Counted from the first letter of the stretch, positions 17,477 through 25,930 are shown. The stretch: DNA of 64,000 nt from Vicinamibacteraceae bacterium (GCA_011525805.1 WYBR01000033.1:92518-156517); one strand, 5' to 3'. Made by a program: numbers and translations. The notes: a model not told the origin generated them from the letters alone.

Positions 17477-19383
17477 CGCACGACCTCCGGCGACTCAACT
17501 TCGTCTGGTTCTTCCTCGCGCTCGCGGTCGAGTTGCAGCAGCGCCGCCTGGCGGTAGTGCTCGTTGCCGCGCATGAGGTGCTCGTGGGCGCCCGCGGCCG
17601 TGACGCGGCCGCGCTCGATCACCAGCACGCGATCGGCGCGGCGCAGCGTGCTGAGGCGGTGGGCGATGAGGAGCGTCGTGCGGCCGCGCATGACCCGGTC
17701 GAGATTCGCCGCGATGCGCACTTCGGTGCGGGCATCGACCGACGCCATCGCGTCGTCGAGCAGGAGAATCGGCGCATCGGGCAGGATCGCCCGCGCGATG
17801 CTCAGACGCTGCCGCTCGCCGCCCGAGAGCGTCAAGCCTCGCTCGCCGATGATCGTCTGGTACCCGTCGCGCGAGGCGGCGATGAACTCCTCTGCGGCCG
17901 CGGCCTGCACCGCCCGCTGCACGGCCTGGTCCGGAGCATCGGGCACGCCGAAGCGCACGTTGTTGGCGATCGTGTTCGAGAAGAGAAACGGCTCCTGGAA
18001 GACGATGCTCACCGCCCGCCGCAGCGCCGCCGGATCCCACTGCCGAACATCCACTCCATCGACGAGCACGCGCCCGGCCGTCACGTCGTAGAAGCGGCAG
18101 AGGAGATTGAAGATCGTGCTCTTGCCGCCGCCCGCCGGTCCGACCAGCGCCACCGTCTCCCCCGGCTCCACCACGAACGAAACGTCCTCCAGCACCAGCG
18201 GCGCATCGGGTCGATAGCGGAATGAAACGCCCTCAAACTCGATGCGCCCGCGAACTTCCTTCGGCGCATGCGCGCCCGGCGGCGCGGCGATCTCCACCGG
18301 CGCATCGAGCAACTCGAAGACGCGGTTCGCCCCCACCATCGACTCGGGAATGCTCGCGGCGCTCGAAACGATCGTCTCGACCTGCCCGGCGAGTTGGCGC
18401 ACGAGGCTGAAGAAGACCCAGAGCGTTCCCAGCGCGATCCCCCCCGCCGCCGGGCCGATCTGCACAAGATGACCGCCGTAGAGCAGCAGCACCGCGATCT
18501 GGAGGAAACCCAGCGTCGTGATCCACGGCAGCAGGGTCGCGTTGGTCCGCACGATCTTCATGCGCGCGTCGAACGCATCCTCGTTGCGCTCGCCGAAGCG
18601 GGCCTTGACCTGCTCCTCCTGCCCGAAGCCCTTGATCACCTTGACGCCGATGATGCACTCCTGAAGCGTCTGGATCAGGCGGTCGAGCGTCTCGCGGTGG
18701 CTCTGCAGGCGCGGCTCGATCGAGCGGCTGTACCGGATGAGCACCCACGCCTGGAGCGGAAAGACCGTCAGCACCGCCAGCGTCAGCCAGGCGTGCTCGC
18801 GGAACATGTAGAAAAGAAACAGCCCCAGCGCCGCGGTCGAGATGATCAGTTGCAACACGACGCCCTCGATGAAGAGGCGCACCGAGCCGGCGTCGCCCGT
18901 GACGCGGTTGATCAGCCCGCCCGAGTCGTGCGTGTCGAACCAGGAGAATCCGAGGCGCTGAAGTTTGTCGTACAGAGCCGTGCGCAGATCGACGGTGATG
19001 CGCTGGATGAGCGTCTCGTTGGCGAGGCGCGTGCGGTAGCGGGCGTAGGCCCGCAGGAGGGTGATGAGCAGGACCATGCCGGCGGCGATGGAGAGGATCT
19101 GCCAGAGCGGCCAGTGGGTGGGCGGGGCGACGCCCAGCGGCCACTGCGGGTCCTCCGTCGTGTCCGGCAGCGCCCGGTGCCGCAGCACATCCAGCGCCAG
19201 CCCGCTGTAGACGAACGCCCCGAGCGCCAGGGCTTCGGCCCCGACCTCCCACAGCAGCGCCACAAAGCACGACCAGCGATACCGCCACGTCAACGCAAAG
19301 AGGCGGCGGACATGGTCAGCCCGCTTGGCGGCAACGGCGGCGGAAGGCGAAGAGGGGGCGTGTGACGACGAAAACAGCGACAC
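17473..19383 (-). CDS. ABC exporter half-transporter (degenerate ATP site)
   Basis: 636 residues starting at GTG 19383. Six membrane helices precede a nucleotide-binding domain with Walker A GPAGGGKST and a normal signature LSGGERQRL. The Walker B reads LLLLDDAM, so the catalytic Glu is Asp, as in the degenerate half of asymmetric heterodimeric exporters. The switch His is present (LIAHRLST). No ribosome site precedes the GTG; instead a TATCAT hexamer ends five bases before it, suggesting a leaderless transcript. It is the promoter-proximal gene of a two-gene exporter operon. Confidence 0.9.
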   Translation of the reverse strand: MSLFSSSHAPSSPSAAVAAKRADHVRRLFALTWRYRWSCFVALLWEVGAEALALGAFVYSGLALDVLRHRALPDTTEDPQWPLGVAPPTHWPLWQILSIAAGMVLLITLLRAYARYRTRLANETLIQRITVDLRTALYDKLQRLGFSWFDTHDSGGLINRVTGDAGSVRLFIEGVVLQLIISTAALGLFLFYMFREHAWLTLAVLTVFPLQAWVLIRYSRSIEPRLQSHRETLDRLIQTLQECIIGVKVIKGFGQEEQVKARFGERNEDAFDARMKIVRTNATLLPWITTLGFLQIAVLLLYGGHLVQIGPAAGGIALGTLWVFFSLVRQLAGQVETIVSSAASIPESMVGANRVFELLDAPVEIAAPPGAHAPKEVRGRIEFEGVSFRYRPDAPLVLEDVSFVVEPGETVALVGPAGGGKSTIFNLLCRFYDVTAGRVLVDGVDVRQWDPAALRRAVSIVFQEPFLFSNTIANNVRFGVPDAPDQAVQRAVQAAAAEEFIAASRDGYQTIIGERGLTLSGGERQRLSIARAILPDAPILLLDDAMASVDARTEVRIAANLDRVMRGRTTLLIAHRLSTLRRADRVLVIERGRVTAAGAHEHLMRGNEHYRQAALLQLDREREEEPDEVESPEVVR

Positions 19384-19593
19384 ACGCGATGATAGGCGCA
19401 GGGAGATCGGGCGCTGGTATCATTGGTGTCCGCGTTCACACGCCGCCGCGCTCCCTTGCGCCGAGCCTTCGGGTCGTCATTCGGCCCTGAGGCTCATGAC
19501 CGAAGGGCGGCTAAACGATTCCGGGCCGCATTCATCGCATTCGCCGCATTCGCCGCCACCATCGCCTCCAACGCCTTCTGCCCTTCTTCTCCG

Positions 19594-20640
19594 ATGACCA
19601 CCACACCCGCACCATCGCGACATGCCGGCACGCTCATCACGGGCGCCAACGGCGAGTTCGGCCACGGCCTGATCCGCACCCTGTACGACGCCGGGCGGCG
19701 CGACCTCGTCGCCCTCGACGTGCATGAGATCGACGCCTCGCTGCGGCCGATGTGCCGCGATGCGATCGTCGGCGACATCACCGACGCGGCGCTGCTCAGC
19801 CGCCTGCACGCCAACTATGAGATTCACTCGATCTTCCACCTCGCGGCGCTGCTCAGCACGCGCAGCGAGTTCAACCCCGAGGCGGCGCACGAGGTCAACG
19901 TCGTCGGCACGGTCAACCTGCTCAAACTCGCGGCCGACCAGGCGGCGTCGCACGGCCACCCCGTCAGGTTCATGTTCCCCAGCAGCATCGCAGTCTACGG
20001 CATGGGCGGCCTCGAGGCGAAGGCGCGGGCGGGCGCCGTGCGCGAAGATCAGTGTCTTGAACCGACGACGATGTACGGCTGCAACAAACTCGCGTGCGAG
20101 CACCTCGGCCGCTACTACGCGCGGCACTACCGCCAACTCGCCAAGGACCGGCCGCGCGGCGCGGGTCGCGTGGATTTCCGCTGCATCCGCTTCCCCGGCG
20201 TCATCTCCGCCTTCACGCTGCCCTCGGGCGGCACGAGCGACTACGCGCCGGAGATGATCCACGCGGCCGCGAAGAGTGAGGCCTACGCCTGCTTCGTGCG
20301 CGAGGATGCCCGCATCCCCTTCATCACCATGCCCGACGCGATCGAAGCCCTGCTGAAACTTCACGACGCCGATGCGAAGGCACTGACGCGCACGGTCTAC
20401 AACATCACGGCGTTCGCGCCGAGCGCCGGCGAGATCGCGGCGATCGTGCGCCGGCACTTCGGGAAGGCGGAGATCACGTTCCAACCCGATGTCGAGCGTC
20501 AAGGCATCGTCGATTCCTGGCCGGCGGACGTGGACGACTCGGCGGCGCGTCAGGACTGGGGCTTCCACCCGCGCCACGACCTCAACGCCGCGTTCGAGGA
20601 GTACCTGATCCCGAACATCCGGGCGAAGTATGCGACGTGA
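19594..20640 (+). CDS. L-threonine 3-dehydrogenase, short-chain (SDR/epimerase) type
   Basis: 348 residues from ATG 19594; the frame is open further upstream but that part is low-quality Ala/Arg sequence. The Rossmann motif is TGANGEFGHG at the N-terminus and the catalytic Tyr/Lys pair lies in TMYGCNK. Several segments are diagnostic for the SDR-type threonine dehydrogenase rather than sugar epimerases: FRCIRFPGVISA, GGTSDYAPEMIHAA, the MPDAIEALLKL segment, VYNITAF, and DSWPADVDDSAARQDWGF. The enzyme oxidises L-threonine to 2-amino-3-ketobutyrate using NAD+, which KBL or spontaneous decarboxylation then processes. A TATCAT hexamer at 19418 could be a -10 element. No kbl gene is adjacent. Confidence 0.85.
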   Translation: MTTTPAPSRHAGTLITGANGEFGHGLIRTLYDAGRRDLVALDVHEIDASLRPMCRDAIVGDITDAALLSRLHANYEIHSIFHLAALLSTRSEFNPEAAHEVNVVGTVNLLKLAADQAASHGHPVRFMFPSSIAVYGMGGLEAKARAGAVREDQCLEPTTMYGCNKLACEHLGRYYARHYRQLAKDRPRGAGRVDFRCIRFPGVISAFTLPSGGTSDYAPEMIHAAAKSEAYACFVREDARIPFITMPDAIEALLKLHDADAKALTRTVYNITAFAPSAGEIAAIVRRHFGKAEITFQPDVERQGIVDSWPADVDDSAARQDWGFHPRHDLNAAFEEYLIPNIRAKYAT

Positions 20641-20722
20641 CGGAGAATCGTGCTCCGATGGAAGCGAGCGGCTCGCGCCCCACGCACGGCGCCGGTTCGG
20701 AGCGGTCCATGCGGAAGCGACT

Positions 20723-22246
20723 TCAGGGAATGAGCGCGACGTTGCTTGCGTGACACGCCGCCGCATCAAGCAGCTGCAGGTAGCCGCGACAAGCCGCCGG
20801 GCCAGCCTGTCCCATGAAGGACCCGGCGCCCGTTGCGCCACTGTTGAATGGACCGGGTGGAGTGACCACCTGGAACTGGCTGGGGCTGAGGCCGAGCATC
20901 GTTCCTCCGCATGGTGTGCCGATCGGTACCCGATGGGTCCCCTGGGCGCTGGAGAAGAGGAGCACCTGCACGCTTGACGGGGTTGCATCCTGCCAGGCGA
21001 TCTGCAGCATCCCGGGGCACTCGCCCTGAACATCCAGCGTGTAGTCAACGACTCGCCCCTGGAAGACGTAGGCGGCGCCGGTCTTCGCACCTCGATCGTC
21101 GTTGCGGCGGGCACCGACGACTGCCTGAGCACCATGAATCGCGACGGCCCCGCCGAACTCATGTCTCGTGCCTCCGTCGAGCGCGCGAATCTTGTGCACG
21201 AACTCACCGGTCAAAGCGTCAAAGATGTAGGCCGACCCCGACTGATAGCCGATGCTGTTGTCATAGAGCGCGCCAACGACTGCGCGATCCGCATGCAGAG
21301 CCACAGACCACCCGAACCACTGCTCCGGGCGGCCATCCGGCGCTGTGAACTTCGAGATCACCTGGCCGTCAGAGAGGTCGAAGAGATACGCAGCACCGGC
21401 GCCATCTCCTCGATCATCGTCCTTGGGCGAGCCGACGAGGGCGAGGTTTCCGTCGATTGCAACAGAGGCGCCGAAACTGTCATAGGCCTCCAGGTCCTCG
21501 GGAACAAGTTTGTAAATCAACTGCCCCGTCTCGACATCAATGACATACGCGGCGCCCGAGCGTGTCCCTCGCCCGCGTGCATCCCTGGCGCCAACGATCG
21601 CCCGATCACCGCTGATACCGACGGAACAGCCGAACAGGTCTCCTTCGAGACCATCCGGAGCAAAGAGCCTCCTCAGCTGCACTCCGGAAGACACGTCGAA
21701 GATGTACGCCGCTCCTGATTCCGGGCCTCGCACGTCGGAACCGATCGCCCCGATGATCGCGTATCGACCGCTGAGGGAAACGGAGTGGCCAAACCAGTCG
21801 CGATCCGCGCCATCCGTGGCGTGCAGTTCGGCGTGTTGCTGTCCGGTCGTGAGATCGAAGACATACGCGGCGCCGCCCATCGTCCTGAGATCGCTGTTAT
21901 TGCGAGCGCCGACCACCGCCACGCGATCCTGGACTGCAACGGCGCAGCCGAACCACTCTCCGGTGGCGATCGGAGTGGCGTTCAACTTGAACAACTGCCG
22001 CTGGGTAGCCAGATCGAGCACATACACACTCCCCGCGTCGGAACGCTGCCGACCGAGTTCATCCATCAGGTGCGCACCGATCACAATGCGATCGGCGCTG
22101 ACACCCACTGCATAGCCGAACTCGGAGTGATCCTGGGCGTCCGAAGCGAGGAGTTTGCGCCGAAGCGCCCAGACTTCCTGCGCCTGCACGGCGGCTGGGG
22201 CGATGCACGACAGCACCAGACACGTCAGAATGTACCTCTGAAACAT
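20723..22246 (-). CDS. Secreted seven-repeat FG-GAP protein with Cys-containing C-terminal domain
   Basis: 507 residues from ATG 22246, chosen because GGGGAGAA lies eight bases upstream and the product starts with a signal peptide ending in VQAQ. Seven repeats follow, each with an FGxxVxxxxDRxxVGA core (for example EFGYAVGVS, WFGCAVAV, LFGCSVGIS, SFGASVAI, WFGWSVAL), consistent with a complete seven-bladed beta-propeller. The last ~95 residues form a separate domain starting at GECPG with AQGT, a Cys in TPCGG, LQLL and a terminal CHASNV. A related domain ends the protein at 34569-35603. Likely extracellular or surface-bound; ligand unknown. Confidence 0.85.
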   Translation of the reverse strand: MFQRYILTCLVLSCIAPAAVQAQEVWALRRKLLASDAQDHSEFGYAVGVSADRIVIGAHLMDELGRQRSDAGSVYVLDLATQRQLFKLNATPIATGEWFGCAVAVQDRVAVVGARNNSDLRTMGGAAYVFDLTTGQQHAELHATDGADRDWFGHSVSLSGRYAIIGAIGSDVRGPESGAAYIFDVSSGVQLRRLFAPDGLEGDLFGCSVGISGDRAIVGARDARGRGTRSGAAYVIDVETGQLIYKLVPEDLEAYDSFGASVAIDGNLALVGSPKDDDRGDGAGAAYLFDLSDGQVISKFTAPDGRPEQWFGWSVALHADRAVVGALYDNSIGYQSGSAYIFDALTGEFVHKIRALDGGTRHEFGGAVAIHGAQAVVGARRNDDRGAKTGAAYVFQGRVVDYTLDVQGECPGMLQIAWQDATPSSVQVLLFSSAQGTHRVPIGTPCGGTMLGLSPSQFQVVTPPGPFNSGATGAGSFMGQAGPAACRGYLQLLDAAACHASNVALIP

Positions 22247-22303
22247 GACGATTCTCCCCGATTGATCGTCCATCCTCGCGGGGTCCGGCCCGCCACTCAC
22301 TGA

Positions 22304-22309
22304 CATTGT
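22304..22309 (-). promoter_or_regulatory. Possible -10 hexamer (TACAAT) upstream of the FG-GAP gene
   Basis: TACAAT on the minus strand lies 58 bases before ATG 22246 and downstream of the strong terminator at 22396-22432. It would let the FG-GAP gene be transcribed independently of the structured RNA. No convincing -35 is visible at 16-18 bases. Confidence 0.3.
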
Positions 22310-22395
22310 ACGGGTTTCCCGATCGCTCGGAAGTCGAATTCGGGCGAGCGAGGTCGGATCAAGGGCGGACGACCATACTTGATCGCCGTTGATCG

Positions 22396-22432
22396 AAAAA
22401 ACAAACTCGGCGGCTTTCGCCGCCGAGTTTGT
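22396..22432 (-). terminator. Strong rho-independent terminator of the structured RNA
   Basis: A perfect 14-bp stem (22401-22414 with 22419-22432), a four-base loop, and six consecutive T residues on the minus strand. Nothing on the minus strand immediately upstream is a sizeable protein gene, so this ends either the structured RNA at 22448-22529 or the long tail of the zinc operon. Confidence 0.9.
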
Positions 22433-22529
22433 GTGCATATTGATCGTTGTATCAAGGCTGCACATTCACGGGCTGCACCAATCGCAGATCCCGTCGGAAC
22501 TGCGCTAGGCGTGCAGCCCCTTGATACAG
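22396..22529 (-). ncRNA. Candidate structured small RNA or leader element
   Basis: On the minus strand a compact nested fold ends in the terminator at 22396-22432. The outer helix pairs 22519-22528 with 22448-22457. A second helix pairs the GGCUGCAC segment (22511-22518) with a GUGCAGCC copy at 22471-22478; a second copy of the same octamer at 22456-22463 could compete for it. An inner hairpin (22483-22504) closes with CGCAG/CUGCG. A short GTG frame (22505-22546, 13 codons, GAGG site seven bases upstream) overlaps the left arm, so a translated leader peptide is possible. I do not recognise a known RNA family; RNase P, tmRNA, SRP and 6S signatures were looked for and not found. Confidence 0.55.
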
Positions 22530-22546
22530 TCATTCAGGTACGTCAC

Positions 22547-22903
22547 TGGATCACCTCGCTTTCGTAAACGGGCCTTCCGGTCGCGGCCTCGACCCTCGGC
22601 GACGCCGCTCCGGCCTTGACTTCCCCGCGCCGTCGCACGGGGCACAACGCCCGTCGCATCCGGGCTCCGCGGAGCCGCAGGCGACGCTCGCCGGGACTCA
22701 CTCGTTCCGCGGCCGCCGGGTTCTCCGGCGCTCTGGAATCCGCTCATCCCGATGCTCAAGAGTATCGTCGGGAAACGGCGATCGTCAAGAGAAATCCACC
22801 GAATTGGACCTCTACCGGGCCACTTTTTTCGGCGGCGGCAGATTGCCTGGTTTACCAGGTTCTCGACCGGCGGCCGCCGACGCGGACCACCGGCGAGCCC
22901 CGG
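22547..22903. other. Non-coding gap upstream of the structured RNA
   Basis: About 360 bases without a convincing gene. On the minus strand a 38-codon frame (22543-22659) ends in a TGA that overlaps the GTG of the 13-codon leader frame, and an 84-codon Arg/Gly/Ser-rich frame ends at 22505; neither has recognisable features. A 14-base palindrome (CCTGGTTTACCAGG) is at 22846-22859. This stretch lies directly after the zinc operon and may be its 3' untranslated region or hold the promoter of the RNA; no clear promoter was found. Confidence 0.4.
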
Positions 22904-23140
22904 TCAATCCTCGAATTCATCGCTCAGGTTCCCCAGGCGGACCTGCTCGTCGAGATAGGCCTGGAACTCGCCCATCCGGTAACTGATGAAGCAGAAGGCG
23001 TGATGCAGCGTGACCCACTCGATGTCCGTCGGGTCGGCCTCGAGGTCGTGGCGCAGGCGGTTCAGTTCGGCAAGCAGTTTTTCGGCCTTCACGGCAAGCG
23101 TCTCCCTTCGTCGGCGGCGCGACTGGCGGATCGTAGTCAC
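22904..23140 (-). CDS. Small protein encoded at the end of the zinc ABC operon
   Basis: 78 residues from GTG 23140, which overlaps the znuB stop (GTGA). A second in-frame GTG at 23092 has a better site (GGGAG, nine bases upstream) and would give 62 residues. The product is helical and acidic with a core containing TLHHAFCFISYRM, so a His-His-x-x-Cys cluster, and an acidic tail (DEFED). No family is recognised. The coupling to a zinc permease gene makes an accessory role in zinc handling worth considering, but nothing in the sequence proves it. Confidence 0.6.
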   Translation of the reverse strand: MTTIRQSRRRRRETLAVKAEKLLAELNRLRHDLEADPTDIEWVTLHHAFCFISYRMGEFQAYLDEQVRLGNLSDEFED

Positions 23141-24018
23141 GTCCGCGCCGAACGCAGACGGTTGAGCACGATGGAGGCGGCGAAGAGCAGGGCGAGGATG
23201 AGCACGACGATCGGCCCGACGGGCAGCCGCCCTCCCCAGACCCCGAAGGCCGCGAGGTATCCGCCGACCATGCCGACCTCGCCGAGGATGACGCTGGCGA
23301 TGAGGACGGTCGAGAGGCGCCGGCTCACGAGCAGGGCCGCGGCTCCGGGGATGATGAGCAGGGCGTTGACGAGGATCAGGCCGAGGAGTTTCATGCACAG
23401 CACGATGATCGCCGCGATCATGATGAGCAGCAGGTAGTGCAGCAGGCCGGTGCGCACGCCGAAGACGCGGCTGACCGTCTCGTCAAAGGCGAAGAAGACG
23501 ATCTCCTTGTAGAGGAGCGCGAGCGTGAGGGCGACGACGGCGGCGCAGCCGACGGCGAGCCAGACGTCTTCGCTGCGCAGGTAGAGGATGTTGCCGAAGA
23601 GCACCGCGTCCCACTGGGTGGGCGGCGCGACGCGGCCGGCGGTCAGCGCGCGGTACCACTCCTCGCCGCGCAGGTGAATGCGCATCTGGTCGAGCAGAAA
23701 ACCCACGCCCATCGCGGCGACGAGGAGGATGCCGATGGCTGTGTCGATCATGACCTTGCGGCTTCGGCCGAGCACGGCGATGACGACCGCGGTCCCGATG
23801 CAGAAGAGGAAGATGGCCAGGTCGCGCCACCAGCCGGTTGCGGCGAGGAAGGCGGCCAGCCCGACGCCGCCGAACCCCGCGTGGGTGATGCCCTGCCCGA
23901 TGAAGGCGAGGCGCTTGAGCACGATGACGACGCTGAGCAGCGCGCACGCGGCGGTGAGCGCCATGCCGGCGAGCAGCGGCGGAAGGAAGTCCGGGCCGAA
24001 AGCGTCGCGGATCGTCAT
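23137..24018 (-). CDS. znuB: Zinc/manganese ABC transporter permease (ZnuB family)
   Basis: 293 residues, seven to nine membrane segments, ABC-3 family permease. Visible family segments are KRLAFIGQGITHAGFGGVGLA near residue 35-55 (shown here in part), the DETVSRVFGVRTG coupling region and the LGLILVNALLIIPGAAA segment. With the adjacent ATPase and His-rich lipoprotein it forms a high-affinity zinc importer in the inner membrane. The ATG overlaps the znuC stop by four bases and its own stop overlaps the next small gene, so translation of all four genes is chained. Confidence 0.93.
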   Translation of the reverse strand: MTIRDAFGPDFLPPLLAGMALTAACALLSVVIVLKRLAFIGQGITHAGFGGVGLAAFLAATGWWRDLAIFLFCIGTAVVIAVLGRSRKVMIDTAIGILLVAAMGVGFLLDQMRIHLRGEEWYRALTAGRVAPPTQWDAVLFGNILYLRSEDVWLAVGCAAVVALTLALLYKEIVFFAFDETVSRVFGVRTGLLHYLLLIMIAAIIVLCMKLLGLILVNALLIIPGAAALLVSRRLSTVLIASVILGEVGMVGGYLAAFGVWGGRLPVGPIVVLILALLFAASIVLNRLRSART

Positions 24019-24824
24019 GGCCCTTCACCCTGAAGCGCCACGCCCGCGAGGTTGTGGTTGAAGACCTCGGCGAGCACCTCGCGCGTCAGCCCCGCGGGCG
24101 CGTCGTGGAAGTGGAGCCGCCGATTGAGGCACGCGACCTGGTCGCAGCCGGCGACGATGGCGCGGAGGTCGTGGCTGACGATGAGCACCGTCAGTTCGTA
24201 GGTGCGATGCACCGCATCCATGAGTCGGGCAAACTTCGCCTGCCCCACCTCGTCGATGCCGACGAGCGGCTCGTCGAGCACCAGCAGCCTTGGTCGCGCC
24301 GCGAGGGCGCGGGCGAGAAAGACGCGCTGCTGCTGGCCGCCGGAGAGGTCGCCGACGGGCTTGGCGGCGAGGTCGGCGATGCCGACCTGCTCCAGAGCCT
24401 CGGCCGCGGCGCGGCGATCATCGGCGCCGGCGCGGCGGAACATGCCCGTTCGCCCGACGATCCCCTGCCGAACGACCTGCGCCACGCTGAGCGGAAAGGC
24501 GATCTCGACGTCGTGTCGCTGCGGCACGTAGCCGATCATGCTGGCGGCGCACGCCTGGTGGGGCGTGCGGCCGAAGACGCTGATGCGCCCTTCGCCGGGG
24601 CGGAGCAGGCCGAGGATGAGTTTGAGGAGGGTGGACTTGCCCCCGCCGTTCGGGCCGACGATCCCCAGCCGCGTCCCGCGCGGAATGTGCATGGTGACCG
24701 ATTCGAGGATGCGCACGCCGGGGACGTAGGAGAAGGAGACGTGATCGACGCAGACGGCGTCGCCGCTGTGGTGCTGCGCCAGTTCGCTGTGGTGATCCTG
24801 TTGGCAGCAGTGCTTCTCAGCCAC
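24015..24824 (-). CDS. znuC: Zinc/manganese ABC transporter ATPase (ZnuC family)
   Basis: 269 residues: Walker A GPNGGGKST, Q-loop YVPQRH, signature LSGGQQQR, Walker B LLVLDEPL, switch His in IVSHD. It powers the importer from the cytosol. An unusual N-terminal extension of about 24 residues before the first NBD strand is rich in potential metal ligands: Cys6-Cys7, His11-His12 and His18-His19. Its start overlaps the end of znuA by eight bases. The extension could bind zinc and sense cytosolic metal; that is inference, not a family feature I can cite. Confidence 0.92.
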   Translation of the reverse strand: MAEKHCCQQDHHSELAQHHSGDAVCVDHVSFSYVPGVRILESVTMHIPRGTRLGIVGPNGGGKSTLLKLILGLLRPGEGRISVFGRTPHQACAASMIGYVPQRHDVEIAFPLSVAQVVRQGIVGRTGMFRRAGADDRRAAAEALEQVGIADLAAKPVGDLSGGQQQRVFLARALAARPRLLVLDEPLVGIDEVGQAKFARLMDAVHRTYELTVLIVSHDLRAIVAGCDQVACLNRRLHFHDAPAGLTREVLAEVFNHNLAGVALQGEGP

Positions 24825-25815
24825 CGCTTCCTTCCGCGCGGACGTTCTCGCGCAGGCCCTTCACGAGGTTGTCGAGGTTGGAGCGCATCAGCGCATCATA
24901 CGTCTCGTAGCCCGACCGATTCGGATCGCCCAGCGGATCGAGCGGACGCAACGTGACGAGGCTGGAGAGTCCCTCGGCCGCGGCCGAGGAATACTGCGGT
25001 TCGATGAAGACGGCCCGCACGCCGCCCTGCTCGATGTGGCGGCGCACCTCCGCGAGGCGGGCCGGCGTCACGTCGTGCGTCTCCATGTTCATCACCGTCG
25101 CCACGACCTCGAGGCCGTACGCCTCCGCGAGCACGTCGAAGGCATCGTGGTAGGTGATCAGCCGCCGGTCCGCGATTGGTTCGAGGGCCAGTTCATACTC
25201 AACGGCGAGTTCTGCGAGCTGCTGCTGCACCACCTCCTCGCGCGAGCGGATGTCCTCAGCGCGATCGGGATAGAGGGCGGCGAGTTGATCCGCCGCCGCG
25301 CGGACAAGTTTCGACGCGTGCGTGGGGACGAGCCAGACGTGCGGATTCGGGCCGGCATGGGCGTGGGCGTCTTCCCCCGCGTGGTCGTGATCGTGGTCGT
25401 GGCCGTCGTCCTCGCGTGCGAAGGGGCCGAGGTCGTGTCCGAGCAGGGCCATGAAGTGAATGAGGGCCTGGCCTTTCGCCGCCCGCTGAAGGTGCGGCGC
25501 GGCGATCCAGTCATCCAGTCCGCCGTTGGCCACGAGGATCGCCGCGTCGTTGAGGGCTTTGACGTCCGCGGGGGAGGGGCTGTAGCCGTGCTCGCTCACG
25601 CCCGGCGGCACGAGGAGCGTGACCTTGATATCCGGACCCGCGACCTGCCGGACGAGGTCGTAGAGCGGGAAGATGGTGACGACGACGCCGTCGCCCGTCG
25701 GCTCGCCGGGCCCGGACCGCCGGCCGCAGCCGGGCAGACCGGCGAGGACGACGAGCAGGCCGGCGAGAAGCACGGTCGGCGCGAACCTTGAGCGGGCGGT
25801 TTGCGTCTGAATCAT
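24817..25815 (-). CDS. znuA: Zinc-binding lipoprotein ZnuA (cluster A-I solute-binding protein)
   Basis: 332 residues with a lipoprotein signal: hydrophobic LLAGLLVVLAGLPGC with the lipobox Cys near residue 30. The mature protein has the metal-ligand pattern of cluster A-I proteins: His in SEHGYSP, the His-rich flexible loop DDGHDHDHDHAGEDAHAHAG around residues 135-155, the His in NPHVW, a His in TYHDAF, and the terminal Asp/Glu in FIEPQYSS region. A long His/Asp loop points to zinc rather than manganese. First gene of the operon. I see no obvious Zur-like palindrome in the 180 bases upstream. Confidence 0.93.
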   Translation of the reverse strand: MIQTQTARSRFAPTVLLAGLLVVLAGLPGCGRRSGPGEPTGDGVVVTIFPLYDLVRQVAGPDIKVTLLVPPGVSEHGYSPSPADVKALNDAAILVANGGLDDWIAAPHLQRAAKGQALIHFMALLGHDLGPFAREDDGHDHDHDHAGEDAHAHAGPNPHVWLVPTHASKLVRAAADQLAALYPDRAEDIRSREEVVQQQLAELAVEYELALEPIADRRLITYHDAFDVLAEAYGLEVVATVMNMETHDVTPARLAEVRRHIEQGGVRAVFIEPQYSSAAAEGLSSLVTLRPLDPLGDPNRSGYETYDALMRSNLDNLVKGLRENVRAEGSGG

Positions 25816-25930
25816 GGCGAGATTGTCCCCCGTCAGGTCGGGTAATCCACTGCATTTGGCGGCGAGGCGAGCCGATGCAAACCACTACCGCTGGGGCATG
25901 TCGGCGGTTCGCGCGGCCGCGGATGAAGTG

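Noticed and set aside
15635..17557. 640-residue plus-strand frame opposite the ABC exporter
   Set aside because: The minus strand encodes a clear ABC transporter; the plus frame has no domain.
22505..22759. 84-codon frame upstream of the structured RNA
   Set aside because: Arg/Gly/Ser-rich, no ribosome site at its start and no similarity I recognise; only its last 13 codons have a plausible start.
22400..22900. RNase P RNA, tmRNA, 6S or SRP RNA in the gap after the zinc operon
   Set aside because: Looked for the conserved RNase P GGAAAGTCCGGGC-type core, the tRNA-like end of tmRNA and the SRP tetraloop motif; none is present.
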